DNA of 64,000 bases from NCBI GenBank assembly GCA_964482225.1, contig CAYZWT010000022.1:1-64000 (forward strand), written 5' to 3'. Below the pieces are notes generated by a model. That model worked only from the letters and a program-made list of their open reading frames with translations, did no database searches and was not told the DNA's origin. Position numbers and translations under genes: made by a program. This document shows positions 43,123 through 50,575 of the stretch, in pieces; the first letter of the stretch is position 1, and each line of letters opens with the position of its first letter. The stretch comes from UBA1429 sp964482225. GTDB lineage: Bacteria > Chloroflexota > Anaerolineae > UBA1429.

Positions 43123-44547
43123 ATGCCGTCCCTTGCCATGCCCCCAGGACCTCTGGGCGTGCACCCCACCAATAGGCGCTACTTGGCCGGACCCGACGGC
43201 GCGGTCGTGTACTTGACCGGCTCGCATACCTGGGCCAATCTGCAGGATATCGGGCCGTCGGGAGGGCCGCCCTTTCCGTACGAGGAGTACCTCGCGTTCA
43301 TGCAGGCTTACGGCCACAACTTTATGCGGCTATGGATGTTCGAGCACCCAGAGCGCGCACCCTGGACCGACGTGCCCATCCAGTTCGACCCGCTACCCTG
43401 GGCGCGCACCGGCCCTGGCCTGGCCGCGGACGGCAAGCCCCGCTTTGACTTGGATCGCTGGAACGAGTCATATTTCGCGCGATTGCGCGAGCGCACCATT
43501 CTTGCCGGCGAGCGCGGCATCTATGTCGCCGTGATGCTCTTTCAGGGCTGGAGCCTGCAAAAGACCAGCGTGGACGCTGGCGATCCTTGGCCCATGCATC
43601 CCTTTAACGCCGCCAATAACGTCAACGGCGTGGATGCGCCCTACACCGCCATGGATGATGACGAGCACGCCTCGCTACACAGTTTGCAGAACGTCGGCGC
43701 GCTTGCCCGCCAGGAGCAATATGTCCGCAAGGTGATCGAGACCGTCAACGATCTGGACAATGTGCTCTATGAGATCATCAATGAGGGTGGGGCCACTACC
43801 TGGCAATATCACATGATTGAGCTGATCCACACCATTGAGGCGCAGCTACCCAAGCAACATCCCGTGGGGATGACCCACCGGATCGCGCCCAGACAACTCA
43901 ACGCGGATCTGTTCGCCAGCCCGGCCGAGTGGGTCTCGCCTGCCAAAGAACCCCTGGAATGGCTGGTGCCTGGCAGTGTCTTTTTGCAGGATTACCAGAA
44001 CGATCCGCCTGTCAACGACGGGCGCAAGGTGATTCTTAACGACACCGACCACCTCTGGGGCCACGGCGGCAACCCTCAGTGGGTCTGGAAGAGCTTTTTG
44101 CGGGGCCACAACCCGATTTTCATGGATCCCTGGTGGCCGCTCCACGCCGAGACCGACCCCGCCCTGACGCCCTGGACCTTTGTGGGCGGCATCAGCAAGG
44201 GCGACCGTGACTATCCCGACTGGGAGCCCACACGCCGCGCCATGGGCGATACGCGGCGCTATGCCGAGCGCATGGACCTGGCCGACATGGCCCCGCGCCC
44301 GGACTTGGCCTCGACCCGTTACTGCCTGGCCAACCCCGGCCACGAGTATCTGGTCTACCTGCCCCAGGGCGGCAGCGTCACAGTGGACCTGTGCTGCGCC
44401 GAGGGTCTGTTCAACGCCGAGTGGTTCCTGCCCGCTTTGGGGCGCACCATGCCCGGCGCGTACCCGCTGCCCGGCGGCGATTATGTGGTTATGACGGCGC
44501 CCTACACAGGCGATGCGGTGCTTTACCTCAAGCGTCGCGAGGGCTAA
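43123..44547 (+). CDS. putative glycoside hydrolase, clan GH-A-like
   Basis: A 474-residue cytoplasmic protein (no signal peptide). It resembles the cellulase-like/DUF4038-type hydrolases with a C-terminal beta domain. NRRYLAGPDGAVVYLTGSHTW starts the barrel (shown part YLTGSHTW), YGHNFMRLWMFEH follows, and YEIINEGG near residue 220 provides the Asn-Glu pair typical of the acid/base in clan GH-A. The last about 80 residues (EYLVYLPQGGSVTVDL) form a beta-sandwich-like putative collagen-binding domain. Start chosen at the ATG at 43123 after AAAGGAG; a GTG at 43102 is possible. Substrate unknown. Confidence 0.8.
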   Translation: MPSLAMPPGPLGVHPTNRRYLAGPDGAVVYLTGSHTWANLQDIGPSGGPPFPYEEYLAFMQAYGHNFMRLWMFEHPERAPWTDVPIQFDPLPWARTGPGLAADGKPRFDLDRWNESYFARLRERTILAGERGIYVAVMLFQGWSLQKTSVDAGDPWPMHPFNAANNVNGVDAPYTAMDDDEHASLHSLQNVGALARQEQYVRKVIETVNDLDNVLYEIINEGGATTWQYHMIELIHTIEAQLPKQHPVGMTHRIAPRQLNADLFASPAEWVSPAKEPLEWLVPGSVFLQDYQNDPPVNDGRKVILNDTDHLWGHGGNPQWVWKSFLRGHNPIFMDPWWPLHAETDPALTPWTFVGGISKGDRDYPDWEPTRRAMGDTRRYAERMDLADMAPRPDLASTRYCLANPGHEYLVYLPQGGSVTVDLCCAEGLFNAEWFLPALGRTMPGAYPLPGGDYVVMTAPYTGDAVLYLKRREG

Positions 44548-44620
44548 CGCGACACTTGCGCGCGCCTCGCCAAGTGACCAGGCCCCCACGCCGGTACAGC
44601 GCCGCCGCCGGGTCTTCGCC

Positions 44621-45064
44621 TCAGCAGGTCCCATGGGCCAGCAACGCCACCGACGGCGGCGTTGCCCCCGTAGCGCCCTGGCGCACGAGCGCGTTGTAGG
44701 TGGCACAGGCCTGGGGCGTGGGTTCCAAGATAAGGACGCGGATGCCCGCCGCATGGATGGCGGCCTGCACCGGCGCGGGGCACTGGATCAGGCCGTACAC
44801 CCCCACGCCGATCACCAGCGTCTCGATCCCCAGCCCATAGACGCCGGTGATCATCTCCTCGCTAAGCTCGTGGCCGATGCGCTCGCGCCAGCGGGTCACG
44901 GCATCGCCGATGACGCGCACATCCTTGCCCGCCCCCACCCGGCCCGCCTCGGTCTCGCCGTGGGGTGCGCCGTGGATCGTGAACAGGCCCCAGGAGAACC
45001 GCTCTATGAACCCCTGGGGGTCCTCGAATAGCGGATCACCCGCCCAAGGCTGTGTCTGTGCCAT
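44621..45064 (-). CDS. Mth938-domain (DUF498) protein
   Basis: A 147-residue protein of the Mth938/NDUFAF3-like family. The central VIGVGVYGL and the C-terminal EPTPQACATYNALVRQG with VALLAHGTC are typical. In eukaryotes relatives help complex I assembly; bacterial roles are unproven. It lies 69 bases downstream of the amidohydrolase gene on the same strand, separated by a strong dyad. Confidence 0.85.
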   Translation of the reverse strand: MAQTQPWAGDPLFEDPQGFIERFSWGLFTIHGAPHGETEAGRVGAGKDVRVIGDAVTRWRERIGHELSEEMITGVYGLGIETLVIGVGVYGLIQCPAPVQAAIHAAGIRVLILEPTPQACATYNALVRQGATGATPPSVALLAHGTC

Positions 45065-45093
45065 CGCGCCTCACCCCCTATGCAGATCCACAG

Positions 45094-45127
45094 CGTGGGA
45101 ACGTGCAAACGTTCGCACGTTCCCACG
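45094..45127. repeat. 13-bp perfect dyad, REP-like
   Basis: CGTGGGAACGTGC (45094-45106) is mirrored by GCACGTTCCCACG (45115-45127) around AAACGTTC, which is itself rich in the GAACGTT element. No T-run follows. It resembles dispersed palindromic repeats of Chloroflexota; it could act as a terminator or stability element between the amidohydrolase and Mth938 genes. Confidence 0.7.
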
Positions 45128-45133
45128 CCTCCC

Positions 45134-46264
45134 CTACGCCTCGTAGATCAGCTTGCCCTCGGCATAGATCGCCACGGGATAGCTCTCCAGGCTAAAGGGG
45201 TCGCCGTTCCAGCAGAGGAACGAGGCCCACTTGCCCGGCTCTAGCGTGCCCAGCACGTCATCCACGCCCAGGATCTCGGCGTTGCTGCGGGTGATGATCT
45301 CCAGCGCCTGCTGCTTGCTCAGCCCGGCCCGCAGGAACCAGCGCAGGGTCAGCAGCAGCGTGCGTTGCAGGATCACGGGGTGATCGGTCATCAGGCCAAA
45401 GCGCACGCCCGAATCCAGCAGGTAGCGGATATTGGTCCAGTTCTCGTGCTTGAGCTCGACCTTGTAGGCCAGGGAATCCAGCGGGCCATAGACCACGGGG
45501 ATGCCCCGCTCGCGCAACTCCTCAAAGATGCCGGACTGGTGGATATCGCAGGTGTGCTCGATGGTCACGTCCAGGCCAAACTCGTCCACCAGGCGCAGCA
45601 GCGCGGCAATGTCGTCGGCCTTGTGGACGTGGACCCGCAGGCGCTGCTCGCGCTTGAGAAGTTGGCGCAGGACCGTCTCCTCGGCTGTGTACTTGACCGA
45701 GGCGTCCTCTTTGGCCTCCTCGGCGATCTTGGACCGGACGTCATGCAGCTTGCTCCGGAGGATCGCCAGGGCGCCCATGCGGGTATAGGGGCGGGTGCCT
45801 TTCCACTCGCGCACGTGCATAGGGTTGTAGCCAAAGGCGGCCTTGATGCCTGCGCGCCGGATAAAGGCGGCGTTGGTCTGGGCGCCATAGTTGCGGATGA
45901 CGGCGGAATCGCCCCCGATAATGTTGCCGCTGCCGGGCACCACGCAGGAATAGAGCACGCCGCACTCGATGGAATCGCGGAAACCGGCGTCGTCCATCTG
46001 GATCGAATCCAGCACGTCGGCGTGGGCCAGCATGGCGTCCATACGCTCGTTGGCCTCGGCCTCATCGTTGGGCTCGCCCGCGCGGATCAGGCCGATGTGG
46101 GCATGCGCGTCAATGATGGCGGGGGTGATAAAGGGGTACTCGGCCAAGGCATCGGTCGCGGCGCCGGCCTCGACGCCGATGATGGCGGCGCCCTCCCATG
46201 CGATGGCGGCCTCCTCGATGACCTCGCGTCCGGTATACATCTGTTTGGCTCGAATGATTGGCAT
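45134..46264 (-). CDS. amidohydrolase superfamily protein
   Basis: A 376-residue metal-dependent hydrolase of the imidazolonepropionase/atrazine-chlorohydrolase-like branch. The metal motif IIDAHAHIG (about residues 50-58), RVHVHKADD, TIEHTCD and LMTDHPV supply the expected His, His and Asp ligands, and the late GTLEPGKWASFLCWNGDPF is the family C-terminus. Start at the ATG at 46264 preceded by AGGAG. Likely hydrolyses an amide, urea or amidine bond of a small molecule. Confidence 0.9.
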   Translation of the reverse strand: MPIIRAKQMYTGREVIEEAAIAWEGAAIIGVEAGAATDALAEYPFITPAIIDAHAHIGLIRAGEPNDEAEANERMDAMLAHADVLDSIQMDDAGFRDSIECGVLYSCVVPGSGNIIGGDSAVIRNYGAQTNAAFIRRAGIKAAFGYNPMHVREWKGTRPYTRMGALAILRSKLHDVRSKIAEEAKEDASVKYTAEETVLRQLLKREQRLRVHVHKADDIAALLRLVDEFGLDVTIEHTCDIHQSGIFEELRERGIPVVYGPLDSLAYKVELKHENWTNIRYLLDSGVRFGLMTDHPVILQRTLLLTLRWFLRAGLSKQQALEIITRSNAEILGVDDVLGTLEPGKWASFLCWNGDPFSLESYPVAIYAEGKLIYEA

Positions 46265-46359
46265 AGCGCTCCTTTGACATGGTGTTGTGTCAAGCACGGC
46301 CCTTATTCTACCCCGATGCGGACAAAAAGGCGACTAGCTACCGTACACTAGAAAAGGTG

Positions 46360-46572
46360 ATGAAAGTCCCACATTCTCTGTTAACGCGGCGGCATGAGTC
46401 AGGTTGCGATGCCCAGCTCCTGGTCGAGCAGGGGCTGACCCTGGTCGAGAGGCCCCGCCTTTTGACCGAACCCAGCTATCGTCGGGCGCTGCTCTCTCGC
46501 ACCCGCAACGCCGAGGTGCGGCGCTTCTTCCGGGAGCGTTTTGAGCGCTGGGGCCGCTACCGGGCCATCTGA
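46360..46572 (+). pseudogene. probable remnant of a DUF87/VirD4-like conjugation ATPase
   Basis: A 70-codon frame whose product has LTLVERPRLLTEPSYRRALL and SRTRNAEVRRFFRERFERW. This recalls the segment of large FtsK/VirD4-like (DUF87-type) ATPases, usually reading like LLTDxxFRxxLLxxVxNPxVRxFF. The ATPase core, Walker motifs and the rest are missing, so this is a fragment (about 60 of over 700 residues). It would be a scar of an integrated element in the gap between the amidohydrolase and the regulator gene. A genuine short protein is the alternative. Confidence 0.45.
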
Positions 46573-46628
46573 TCAAGTCGCCCCTCAGCAAGGTGGGGCC
46601 AATAGGGTAACACTGAGTGTCGGGATCT

Positions 46629-49600
46629 CTATGATTCCAGGCTGTCCAGCAGCCTCCTGGCCTGCAAGAGATCTGGCAGGTCCTGCCTCTCGCTGAACGC
46701 GCCAGACACAGTCGCCAGGGCCGCGCGGGCCTGCTCGGTGCGGCCCTGGCCTGCCCACAGCTTCGCCAGGCTCAATGTGACGCGCAGCTCCCAAAAGCGC
46801 GCCCCCTGGCTGCGCGCAACGGCGATACCCCGCTGCAGGTATTCCTCTGCCGCGATTGCGTCCCCCTTTTCGCCTTGCAGGAGGCTCTCGGCCCGCAACC
46901 GCCACAAGTCCGCCTCGATAAAGCCATTGCCTGTCTGGGCCAGGTCTGTCAGCGCGCGCTCTGAGGCGCTGTGCGCCTCTTGGGGCATGCCCGCAGCCAG
47001 CAGCGCCTCGATGTGGAGCAGTCTCTGCACATAGCGAAAGGTGAGGGTGCTATGCCGCGGCTGCATGGCCATGGCTGACTGGATACGCTCCAGCCCCCGT
47101 CGAGGCGCGCCAGCCCTGGCCTCCGCCCAGCTCAGCACCACCTCGCTCCAGACCTTGACCTCGAGCAGTTCCTCATCGCAGACCAAACGCATGGCTTCTT
47201 CGGCCCGGGCGCGCGCCAGCGCGTCTTCATGCCGCAGCGCATGGTGCAAGGCCACGTGGCTGAGCAAACCGGCGAGGATGTGCGGAGCGCCCCACTCATA
47301 GGCCATGGCCTGCTCCAAGAGATGGAGCGCCTGGGCGGGGTACCCCTGAAGCAGGCGCACATGGGCCGCGACCACGTCGGCGTGGGGTCTCAGCGAGAAC
47401 ATCTCCTCCGGGCTGAGTCGGGTCGGCGCGCGCCGGCAGTAATCCAGCGCCAGGGTGGCGTGCTCCCACGCCTCGGCAAGACAGCCCCTGGGGGCCGCGC
47501 CCATGGCCAAGAGGGCATGGGCAGAGGCTGCATACGCAGGCGCCTGGATACGTTCTGCGGCGGCCAGCAATTCCTGGGCGACCTGAGCCGCCCGAGCATA
47601 GTCGCCGCGCCCTACGCTCAGGTCCGCCATGCCGCGCAGCGCCTGCAAGAGCGCCCCGCGAGACCAACCCATCTCTTTCCCGAGCTGGTACGCTCTCTCG
47701 AGAGCGTGGCCGCGCTCTGGCGCGCCCCAGCCGTGCGAAAGCATTAGCGACCGATCCACAGCCATCTGCAGCTCGAACTCGAGCCCGGTGCGCTCGGGCG
47801 TCGGCGGGAGCTTGGGCGCCAGATCCAGCGCCTGGCGATAACAGGCGATGGCTTCGCGATGGGCCCCGAGGCCCGCGGCGTGCTGGCCTGCCTTGAGCAG
47901 ATAGCGCGCCGCTTCCCCTGGGCGCCCACCCGCCTCATAGTGCCGCGCGAGTTGCCTGGCCAGGTGGGGGATATCGTCACCAGACAAGGCCACGAGGGCG
48001 TCACCCACAGCACGGTGCAGATGGGCCCGCAGCACCGGGTCCATGCGACCATAGAGATAGGTCTGGAAGAGGCCGTGTCGGAAGCGATAGCGCGCCAGGG
48101 TCTGATCGCCCATCCGCACAAGGCCCTGTGGGATCACCAGGTGCGCGCCCCTGCCCAGCGGCCCGCTCAGGGCCGAGACTGTGGCCTGCACCGAGAGCCC
48201 CAGCGCCCTGGCCAGCACCTCGGCATGGAACTGCTCGCCCTCAACGCTGGCCACCTCGATCAGCTCCTGCTGGGCCGCCGTGAGCTGCCCAACCCGCTGT
48301 GAAATGGCGCCCTCGACCCTGGGCAGCACCCTTTCCCATGCCAGGCTGGAGCCGGCCAGCCAGCGCCCCTGCGCATCGCGCACCAGGTCCCCGCGCTCGC
48401 GCATGGAGCGCAGCAACTCGACGGTGAACAGGGCGTTGCCGCCGGTATGCCGGGCCAGAGCCTCTCGAAAGGGCGCGTCAAGGCGGTTGGGCCAGCTATC
48501 GAGATAGGCGTCCACAAAGCGCCGCGCGTCCACATCGCCCAGATCCACCTGCGTCTCGCCCCACAACCGGCGGAACTCGCCGGCCATCTGCTCCAATTGT
48601 CGAAAGCCCGCCGAGGCCGTCTCACCATGGAGGTCGTCTCGGTATGCGCCCAGGATCAGGATGCGGCTCCCCTGCAGGTGGCGCCCCAGGAGAAAGAGCA
48701 TGTCCAGCGACGATGGATCCACCCACTGTAGGTCATCCAACAAGAGCAACAGGGGCCGATGGGCGGCGATGGCCGTCAAGGTGCGCGCCATCTGGTTACA
48801 CAGGTCGGCCTGCTGGCCGCGCCTCGGGGCCCTGCCGGGCTGGCTCACCAGAGCGGATAGCCGCCGAGGCCAGTCCGCTCCCGGTGGAGCGCAGGCACGG
48901 GCGCGCTGTAGCAGGGCGGCGTCTTGCGCGAGCAGCCGTGTCAGATCGGGGCCGTGGCGAACCAACTCCTCGAGAGCGATCGGCAGGGTTGCCGCAATAC
49001 GCGTTGCGTGCTGTGCTCCCAGCGTCGCCTCTGTATCCCCCGTCAGCATCCGGAGGATCTGGCGGAATGGCTCATACGCGTCTCCGACGCCGCCATGGGC
49101 GCTGCAACTCCCCAGGGCGATCACCAAGTCTGGGTACCGAGCCAAGACCTGCTGGGCAAACGCGGTGATCAGGGCTGTTTTGCCGCTGCCCGCCTCGCCG
49201 GTGACCAGGGCCACGCGTCCCTCGCCATCGAAAGCCCGGGCAGCCAGCTCTCCCAGCAGCGCCATCTGCTCCTCTCGGGCTACCAGCAAGGGCCGCAGCT
49301 CGCCCGGCGCCGTGGTGCGCCCATCCGCATGGCCAGGCGCCGCCCGAGCAGGGATGGGCGCCACAGCCGTGCCCGCGCGAATGCTCTCATAGAAGGCCGT
49401 GAGCTGGGGGCCGGGGCCCTCACCCAGCTCGCGCATCATCAGGTCGCGGCAGCGTCGAAACTGGGCGAGGGCCTCGCCGCGTCGCCCTGTCAGAACTAGG
49501 AGCTGCATGGCCCGCTCGTGCGCATCCTCCTGCCAGGGTTCGATCTCGATAGCGCGCCGCACATAGCGCAGTGCCTCATCATACTGGCCATGGGCCTGAT

Positions 49601-50141
49601 GGTGAGTCGCCAGGGCGCAAAGGCCCAGCAGCAGCCGGCGCTGAAGCCGCTCCCGCTCGAGCAGCAGCCACTCTTCATAGGCCGCGCTATCGCCCAGGGC
49701 AAAGCCCTCCATGAACGGCCCACGGTAGCAGGCGACGGCCCCATGCAGCGCCTCGACCTGAGAAGGCGTTAGCGCGTCCTGTGGCGTATCGTGCTCAGCG
49801 ATGCACGCCGTGGCCTCCTCCAGAGCCCTGACATCCACCCAGCTATCTGCTTCCAGGTTGAGCCTGATAGCATCCCGCGAGATGAGCAAAAAGGGCGGCG
49901 ACGCTTGCTGATCGCCGATGGTGCGTCGCAAGTCCCAGAGGGCATGTCTCAGGCTGGAGGCAGCCAATGGCTGGGGGCGTTCGGGCCAGAGCAGACCGGC
50001 GAGGGCTTCCCGATACAGGGGACGCTCAGCCTCGATGGCCAGGTAAGCAAGCAAGGCCTGCGCCTTTTTGGAGCGGGGCAGCGCAGGCTGATCGTCAAGG
50101 CGAGCCATTGCGTGGCCAAAGAGATGGATCGTCAAATTCAC
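46629..50141 (-). CDS. large SARP/BTAD-type transcriptional regulator with ATPase and TPR domains
   Basis: A 1170-residue regulator of the AfsR/SARP kind. Residues 1-95 form an OmpR-type winged helix, 101-250 a bacterial transcriptional activator domain (BTAD), and about 285-520 an AAA/NB-ARC-like ATPase with Walker A GEAGSGKT (315-322) and Walker B LLLLLDDLQWVD. The C-terminal about 420 residues are TPR-like helical repeats. It binds direct-repeat operators and activates transcription from a region overlapping -35. It is divergent from the 74-residue gene and the giant surface protein gene, with 169 bases between, where a triple direct repeat lies. Its own promoter reads TTGCGG/TATAAT. Confidence 0.92.
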   Translation of the reverse strand: MNLTIHLFGHAMARLDDQPALPRSKKAQALLAYLAIEAERPLYREALAGLLWPERPQPLAASSLRHALWDLRRTIGDQQASPPFLLISRDAIRLNLEADSWVDVRALEEATACIAEHDTPQDALTPSQVEALHGAVACYRGPFMEGFALGDSAAYEEWLLLERERLQRRLLLGLCALATHHQAHGQYDEALRYVRRAIEIEPWQEDAHERAMQLLVLTGRRGEALAQFRRCRDLMMRELGEGPGPQLTAFYESIRAGTAVAPIPARAAPGHADGRTTAPGELRPLLVAREEQMALLGELAARAFDGEGRVALVTGEAGSGKTALITAFAQQVLARYPDLVIALGSCSAHGGVGDAYEPFRQILRMLTGDTEATLGAQHATRIAATLPIALEELVRHGPDLTRLLAQDAALLQRARACAPPGADWPRRLSALVSQPGRAPRRGQQADLCNQMARTLTAIAAHRPLLLLLDDLQWVDPSSLDMLFLLGRHLQGSRILILGAYRDDLHGETASAGFRQLEQMAGEFRRLWGETQVDLGDVDARRFVDAYLDSWPNRLDAPFREALARHTGGNALFTVELLRSMRERGDLVRDAQGRWLAGSSLAWERVLPRVEGAISQRVGQLTAAQQELIEVASVEGEQFHAEVLARALGLSVQATVSALSGPLGRGAHLVIPQGLVRMGDQTLARYRFRHGLFQTYLYGRMDPVLRAHLHRAVGDALVALSGDDIPHLARQLARHYEAGGRPGEAARYLLKAGQHAAGLGAHREAIACYRQALDLAPKLPPTPERTGLEFELQMAVDRSLMLSHGWGAPERGHALERAYQLGKEMGWSRGALLQALRGMADLSVGRGDYARAAQVAQELLAAAERIQAPAYAASAHALLAMGAAPRGCLAEAWEHATLALDYCRRAPTRLSPEEMFSLRPHADVVAAHVRLLQGYPAQALHLLEQAMAYEWGAPHILAGLLSHVALHHALRHEDALARARAEEAMRLVCDEELLEVKVWSEVVLSWAEARAGAPRRGLERIQSAMAMQPRHSTLTFRYVQRLLHIEALLAAGMPQEAHSASERALTDLAQTGNGFIEADLWRLRAESLLQGEKGDAIAAEEYLQRGIAVARSQGARFWELRVTLSLAKLWAGQGRTEQARAALATVSGAFSERQDLPDLLQARRLLDSLES

Positions 50142-50188
50142 GATTGGGCTATCTCGGAGTAGAGCAAACTCCCATCTTTCTCGACGGG

Positions 50189-50217
50189 ATTATACAAAGG
50201 CGCCAACCTTGCCGCAA
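50189..50217 (-). promoter_or_regulatory. promoter of the SARP regulator gene
   Basis: On the minus strand TTGCGG (50212-50217), 17-base spacer, TATAAT (50189-50194). The transcript begins about 40 bases before the start codon. An inverted repeat GGCGC...GCGCC (50232-50246) lies just upstream. Confidence 0.65.
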
Positions 50218-50264
50218 GCCATTCCCGAATCGGCGCTTTTTGCGCCAAATCCAGGGTGGAAATG

Positions 50265-50293
50265 ACGATACTTTCACGATACGTACACGATCG
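50265..50293 (+). promoter_or_regulatory. SARP-type operator: three 7-bp direct repeats, 11-bp period
   Basis: ACGATAC (50265-50271), ACGATAC (50276-50282) and ACGATCG (50287-50293), separated by 4-base spacers. The third copy differs in the last two bases and ends 5 bases before the -10. Heptamers every 11 bp, next to the -10, are the textbook binding pattern of AfsR/ActII-ORF4-type SARPs (established knowledge). Binding by the adjacent regulator is inference. Confidence 0.75.
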
Positions 50294-50298
50294 CCCGC

Positions 50299-50304
50299 TA
50301 TAGT
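50299..50304 (+). promoter_or_regulatory. -10 box of the small-gene/giant-gene promoter
   Basis: TATAGT, with no recognisable -35; the direct repeats occupy that place, as expected of an activator-dependent promoter. The start of transcription would fall around 50311, the A of the ATG, implying a leaderless message. Confidence 0.6.
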
Positions 50305-50310
50305 AGCGCT

Positions 50311-50535
50311 ATGGGAACGCTGTATCTGGCCTATATGCTGCGCATGTGGACGGTGGGTAAAGGGCAAGCCGCTCTGTGGCGAGCCTCTCTAGAGGACCCG
50401 CGCACTGGCGAGGTGCACGTCTTTGCCAGCCTCGATGCGCTGCGCGATTTCTTGGCCCAATGCGTTACGGCCACGCACCCTGCCTCATCCCCAAACGCGC
50501 AAGAGGCAACCAGCCAGTCCAACGAGAGCGAGTAG
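50311..50535 (+). CDS. small protein, unknown function ('WRASLEDP' type)
   Basis: A 74-residue protein. The N-terminal half reads LYLAYMLRMW...ALWRASLEDPRTGEVHVFASLDALRDFL, a conserved pattern I know from short Chloroflexota proteins placed near SARP-type regulators; the last about 25 residues are polar and likely disordered. Function is unknown. No Shine-Dalgarno is visible and the promoter would put transcription start at the ATG. The giant surface protein follows 40 bases downstream, so both are probably one transcript under the triple-repeat operator. Confidence 0.75.
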   Translation: MGTLYLAYMLRMWTVGKGQAALWRASLEDPRTGEVHVFASLDALRDFLAQCVTATHPASSPNAQEATSQSNESE

Positions 50536-50537
50536 GT

Positions 50538-50560
50538 GCCTTGGCGAATCTCGCCAAGGC
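50538..50560 (+). other. perfect hairpin between small gene and giant gene
   Basis: GCCTTGGCGA (50538-50547) pairs perfectly with TCGCCAAGGC (50551-50560) around a 3-base loop, immediately after the small gene's stop and 15 bases before the giant gene's ATG, upstream of the Shine-Dalgarno at 50564-50571. No T-run follows. Likely mRNA-stability, processing or attenuation element. Confidence 0.75.
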
Positions 50561-50575
50561 AGTGGAAGGAGCGCC

